A DNA stretch of 9,857 nucleotides from DALYLB01 sp046154695. Its GTDB lineage: Bacteria > Acidobacteriota > Blastocatellia > RBC074. Below are positions 7,699 to 9,857 of this stretch, piece by piece; within the stretch, counting starts at the first letter, position 1, and each line of letters starts with the position of its first letter. A program made the translations under genes and the position numbers. The stretch lies in the NCBI GenBank assembly GCA_046154695.1, contig JBJXFI010000459.1:1-9857 (forward strand). Reading direction: 5' to 3'. Below the pieces are notes generated by a model, which saw only the letters and a list, made by a program, of their open reading frames with translations, did no database searches and was not told the DNA's origin.

Positions 7699-7738
7699 AA
7701 AGGCCGGAGAGTTGAGCAGCTCCCCGGCCTTTAATTTT
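7699..7738 (+). terminator. Rho-independent terminator
   Basis: AAAGGCCGG (7699-7707) pairs with CCGGCCTTT (7724-7732). After one mismatch a further three pairs (7709-7711/7720-7722) form, leaving an 8-nt loop. The sequence then runs ttaatttt. It lies 29 bases after the stop of the hypothetical gene and separates it from the DUF3761 gene. The A-rich left flank may let it work in both directions. Confidence 0.88.
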
Positions 7739-7790
7739 CCGAACCTCCCGCCTGGAATATCGGTGGGATTGCGATTTCACTATTAATACC

Positions 7791-7810
7791 GGCCTCCCTC
7801 CCTGGAGGCC
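7791..7810 (+). promoter_or_regulatory. Hairpin burying the Shine-Dalgarno of the DUF3761 gene
   Basis: GGCCTCC (7791-7797) pairs perfectly with GGAGGCC (7804-7810) around loop ctccct. GGAGG (7804-7808) is the only ribosome binding site, five bases before ATG 7814, so in the folded RNA the RBS is fully paired. A possible -10 (TATTAA at 7781) lies just upstream, though a convincing -35 is missing. Confidence 0.65.
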
Positions 7811-7813
7811 AAC

Positions 7814-8401
7814 ATGCGCCAAAATATCAAGGACAACATCAGAGAGAACTTTATCGCCTGGCTCCTCGGCTTGCTGCTGGTCGGAGGCTTCTTTTGGCAT
7901 GACTCGCGGTCTAACAAACTGCATCAGCAAATTTTGACCCTTCAGGTCGAGGCCGAAAAGAGCAAGGCGCAGGCGACTAATTTGGGCGATCGCCTTCCGG
8001 CGCTACAGGCCGAGATCGGCGGGTTAAAAGACACGCTGAAGCAGTTAAACGGCGAGGTTCAAGATTTACGCGATAAACTAGAAGACGCACGGACCGCCGC
8101 CGAATCCTCTGATGAGATCGCCGAATTTTTGGAATCGGATGATATCAAAAAGAAAGCCACCGATATTCAGTCCCGCCTTGCGGCGTCCGGCCAAGCCGTT
8201 GAACGAATTGAAGGGAGCCTTAGCGGTATTGGGCAGCAGGTTTCAAACTTTCAGGATCAACAGCGTCAACTCAATAAACCCTCAGAGCAAAAAAGCATTC
8301 CGGCGGGTGCGTCTGCGATATGCCGTGATGGGACATATAGTTTCAGCCAGAACAGGCGCGGCACGTGTTCCCACCATGGCGGCGTGGCCCAATGGCTCTA
8401 A
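7814..8401 (+). CDS. Membrane-anchored coiled-coil protein with C-terminal DUF3761 motif
   Basis: The 195-residue product has one N-terminal span (about residues 13-28, FIAWLLGLLLVGGFFW). A long heptad-rich, charged helical region follows (about 35-155), and then a compact C-terminal motif at 169-195: ICRDGTYSFSQNRRGTCSHHGGVAQWL. This Cys-Arg-Asp-Gly-Thr ... Gly-Thr-Cys-Ser-x-His-Gly-Gly-Val pattern is the mark of DUF3761 (PF12587), a small domain of unknown function usually near the C-terminus of secreted or phage-associated proteins. Cys170 and Cys185 may form a disulfide if the domain is periplasmic. The positive N-terminus and following K/R residues leave topology open. Translation may be limited by the RBS hairpin. 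It lies after a terminator, so it needs its own promoter. Confidence 0.82.
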   Translation: MRQNIKDNIRENFIAWLLGLLLVGGFFWHDSRSNKLHQQILTLQVEAEKSKAQATNLGDRLPALQAEIGGLKDTLKQLNGEVQDLRDKLEDARTAAESSDEIAEFLESDDIKKKATDIQSRLAASGQAVERIEGSLSGIGQQVSNFQDQQRQLNKPSEQKSIPAGASAICRDGTYSFSQNRRGTCSHHGGVAQWL

Positions 8402-8637
8402 TCGGGGGCGGTCGATAAGCAGGTCTGCCAAGGTAGGGTGAGTCTGTCCGGTCTTGCAGGAGAAACGCCTATGTGCCGAAAAGAGCCGAGGCCTTGAGCT
8501 CTTCTTGGCAGGCCCTCGCATATTTATATTGAGAAACCATAGCAAACAGTAGTATTAATCTCTCGCCGTCCCCACCGTCCTTGGCTATAGGGTTCCGATC
8601 CAATCGTCAACCTCCATGCCCCAGTGAGATATCCCCC
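8402..8637 (+). other. 236-base intergenic region with leader ORF, hairpin and promoter
   Basis: No full-length gene is visible. A nine-codon frame MCRKEPRP (8471-8497) follows a consensus AGGAGA at 8458-8463. A hairpin at 8474-8510 overlaps it, with arms 8474-8486/8498-8510 and 13 positions including one mismatch and one G-U. Downstream the region is AT-rich and holds a possible promoter (8529-8558). The remainder, 8560-8637, is leader DNA with no evident structure. Confidence 0.5.
8529..8558 (+). promoter_or_regulatory. Possible promoter of the endonuclease/J-domain operon
   Basis: TTGAGA (8529-8534) and TATTAA (8553-8558) are 18 bases apart. GTATTA gives 17. It lies in an AT-rich patch unlike the flanking genes, about 80 bases before ATG 8638. 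Confidence 0.35.
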
Positions 8638-9159
8638 ATGGAAGCACTCGGTACAAACGAACTCTTCATTGCGCTGATTCTTATTCTCATAATCTCTCTA
8701 CTATTCAATGGCTTCCTGATGTGGCAGACGCATAAGCGAGCCGAGAGGCTTCATCAGTCATGGAGAGAAGGGGACCTTGATAAGGCGAGGGCAGAACTGG
8801 CCCTGGTTGCTCGAAAGGAAGCCGAAGCCGGTCTGCAGCAATGGAAAATCGAGAGCGAGCTTTCAATCAGACAAGACGCCATTCTTCGCAGCCAAGCCGT
8901 GATCAAGGGCAAGGTAACGGAACACCTTGCTCCCCACATGCCGATTTTTCCCTTCAATCCTAAAGATGCCCGCTTTGTTGGAAGCCCGATTGATTTTCTG
9001 GTGTTTGACGGCGCGGATGAAGGAAATATTCGCGATGTGATTTTTCTGGAAGTCAAAACCGGCGCTTCTTCGCTAAACCCGCGCCAAAGGCAAATTAGAG
9101 ATGCGATTCTCGCGGGCCGGGTCATGTGGCGCGAGCTACGAATCGGCCCTGAAAGATAA
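8638..9159 (+). CDS. Membrane-anchored endonuclease related to archaeal Holliday junction resolvase
   Basis: The 173-residue product matches the predicted endonuclease family related to archaeal Holliday junction resolvases (PF10107/COG4741), members of the PD-(D/E)xK nuclease fold. One N-terminal TM span lies at about 8-29 and a charged helix at about 33-75. The catalytic domain follows. SQAVIKGKVTEHLAP (85-99) holds the first conserved acidic residue (Glu95). NPKDARFVGSPIDFLVFDG (107-125) gives Asp119, and FLEVKTG (136-142) gives Glu138 and Lys140. A final NPRQRQIRDAI helix has the family's Gln/Arg. All active-site residues are present. The real substrate is unknown, and the membrane anchor is normal for this family. 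ATG 8638 is chosen over the open TTG at 8581 because it begins the anchor helix. Only a weak GTGAG precedes it. The J-domain gene starts 41 bases after the stop. Confidence 0.87.
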   Translation: MEALGTNELFIALILILIISLLFNGFLMWQTHKRAERLHQSWREGDLDKARAELALVARKEAEAGLQQWKIESELSIRQDAILRSQAVIKGKVTEHLAPHMPIFPFNPKDARFVGSPIDFLVFDGADEGNIRDVIFLEVKTGASSLNPRQRQIRDAILAGRVMWRELRIGPER

Positions 9160-9200
9160 GGTAGTTTGCCCTTGCCCAAATTCGTTGCGGAGAAAACGCC

Positions 9201-9857
9201 GTGGCCCTACTGAACGCCAATACAATTTCACCCGAAGAACGCGAGCTGCAAAAGAAGCGAAACGAGCTGACGGAGATCGAATCCGAACTCGCGCAGCGCG
9301 AACTGGATCTGGCCACATTGCAGGCGGAGATAAACGCCTTCGAGCGCCAATATCTTAGCGTCGTGGGCGCACGGTATGCGGAGCTTGACGAGGTCCGCGC
9401 GCACATTGCCGAGGCCCGGGCCAGGCTTCGCCCGGACGATCGGCGCGCACGCGAAGAAGCGGAAGAAACCGCAAACCGCGCGCAAGAATCGGCGCAAGAG
9501 GCCGCTTCGGTTTCCGAGGAGGACGCTCACTCCAAATTCAAGCCTTCAAATGATCTGAAAAAGCTCTACAGGGAAATGGCGCGCCTGCTGCATCCCGATC
9601 TGGCGACGGAGCCCCAAGAACGCGATCGCCGACACACGTTCATGGTTCAACTGAACCTGGCCTTCGAAAAAGGCGATGAGGAGAGAATGCGAATAATCTT
9701 GCAGGAATGGGAGGCCGGGCCACAGCAGACCGAAGCAGGTGGAATTGGCGCTGAATTGGTGCGGGTGATTCGAAAGATCGCGCAGGCGGAGGAACGGATT
9801 TCGGCCATTGGGGCTCAGATTGAATCCTTGCTGGAGTCGGAGATCTATCAGCTTTTT
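9201..9857 (+). CDS. Coiled-coil protein with central J domain (DnaJ-like), partial at the window end
   Basis: This frame is open from GTG 9201 to the last base with no stop, so only the first 219 residues are seen. Residues about 10-105 are a charged coiled coil (ELQKKRNELTEIESELAQRE and following). A J-domain core follows at about 117-165: LKKLYREMARLLHPD, with the diagnostic HPD at 131-133, then ERDRRHTFMVQLNLAFEKGD and RMRIILQEWE. The HPD loop between helices II and III is what stimulates Hsp70 ATPase in J proteins. A second helical segment (about 180-219) continues past the edge. Zn-finger and G/F regions of canonical DnaJ are absent, so this is a class III-like J protein that may recruit DnaK to a special client or act as an assembly factor. 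GGAGA (9189-9193) lies seven bases before the GTG. It is probably co-transcribed with the nuclease gene. Confidence 0.83.
   Translation, partial: MALLNANTISPEERELQKKRNELTEIESELAQRELDLATLQAEINAFERQYLSVVGARYAELDEVRAHIAEARARLRPDDRRAREEAEETANRAQESAQEAASVSEEDAHSKFKPSNDLKKLYREMARLLHPDLATEPQERDRRHTFMVQLNLAFEKGDEERMRIILQEWEAGPQQTEAGGIGAELVRVIRKIAQAEERISAIGAQIESLLESEIYQLF

Noticed and set aside
8112..8441. A 109-codon plus-strand frame overlapping the end of the DUF3761 gene
   Set aside because: It lies mostly inside the recognised gene in another frame and has no RBS or family resemblance.

Overview
The window reads as a chromosomal segment of a GC-rich bacterium. A mobile or accessory region begins at a tRNA-Arg gene. 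The lineage cannot be named from this sequence. High GC, 7-nt repeats between genes and the AtpA/AtpG sequences fit an environmental group such as Acidobacteriota, Planctomycetota, Verrucomicrobiota or a candidate phylum, and that is inference only.

Bases 1-4571 are core-type genes. atpA and atpG encode the alpha and gamma subunits of F1 ATP synthase. They are followed not by atpD/atpC but by a VanZ-like membrane protein gene. Two inverted arrays of 7-nt repeats bracket the atpA-atpG pair, and the second one runs into the N-terminal codons of the vanZ-like gene. A conserved hypothetical gene of unknown function lies on the minus strand, converging on vanZ. It has a good sigma70-type promoter and a TTG start behind a strong ribosome binding site. 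It diverges from a complete patatin-like (RssA/YchK type) phospholipase gene.

Bases 4650-4726 are an intact tRNA-Arg(UCG) with encoded CCA. The character of the sequence then changes. A repeat-rich stretch follows the tRNA, then a minus-strand excisionase-like HTH gene, then an AT-rich divergent control region (5135-5270) holding interleaved palindromes. From 5271 every recognised gene points rightward. In order these are a zinc-ribbon DUF6011-like protein, a small hypothetical, a four-TM coiled-coil membrane protein, an overlapping hypothetical, and a terminator. After the terminator come a DUF3761 protein with a TM anchor and coiled coil, a membrane-anchored PD-(D/E)xK endonuclease of the Holliday-junction-resolvase-related family, and a coiled-coil protein with a J domain (HPD motif) that runs off the window.

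The right-hand half is best read as the left end of an element integrated at tRNA-Arg, although no integrase or second att copy is in view. Two things deserve most attention. One is the regulatory DNA: interleaved palindromes, iteron-like repeats inside a gene, and an RBS buried in a hairpin. The other is the neighbourhood of a membrane-anchored nuclease, a J-domain coiled-coil protein and two membrane coiled-coil proteins, whose joint function is unknown.
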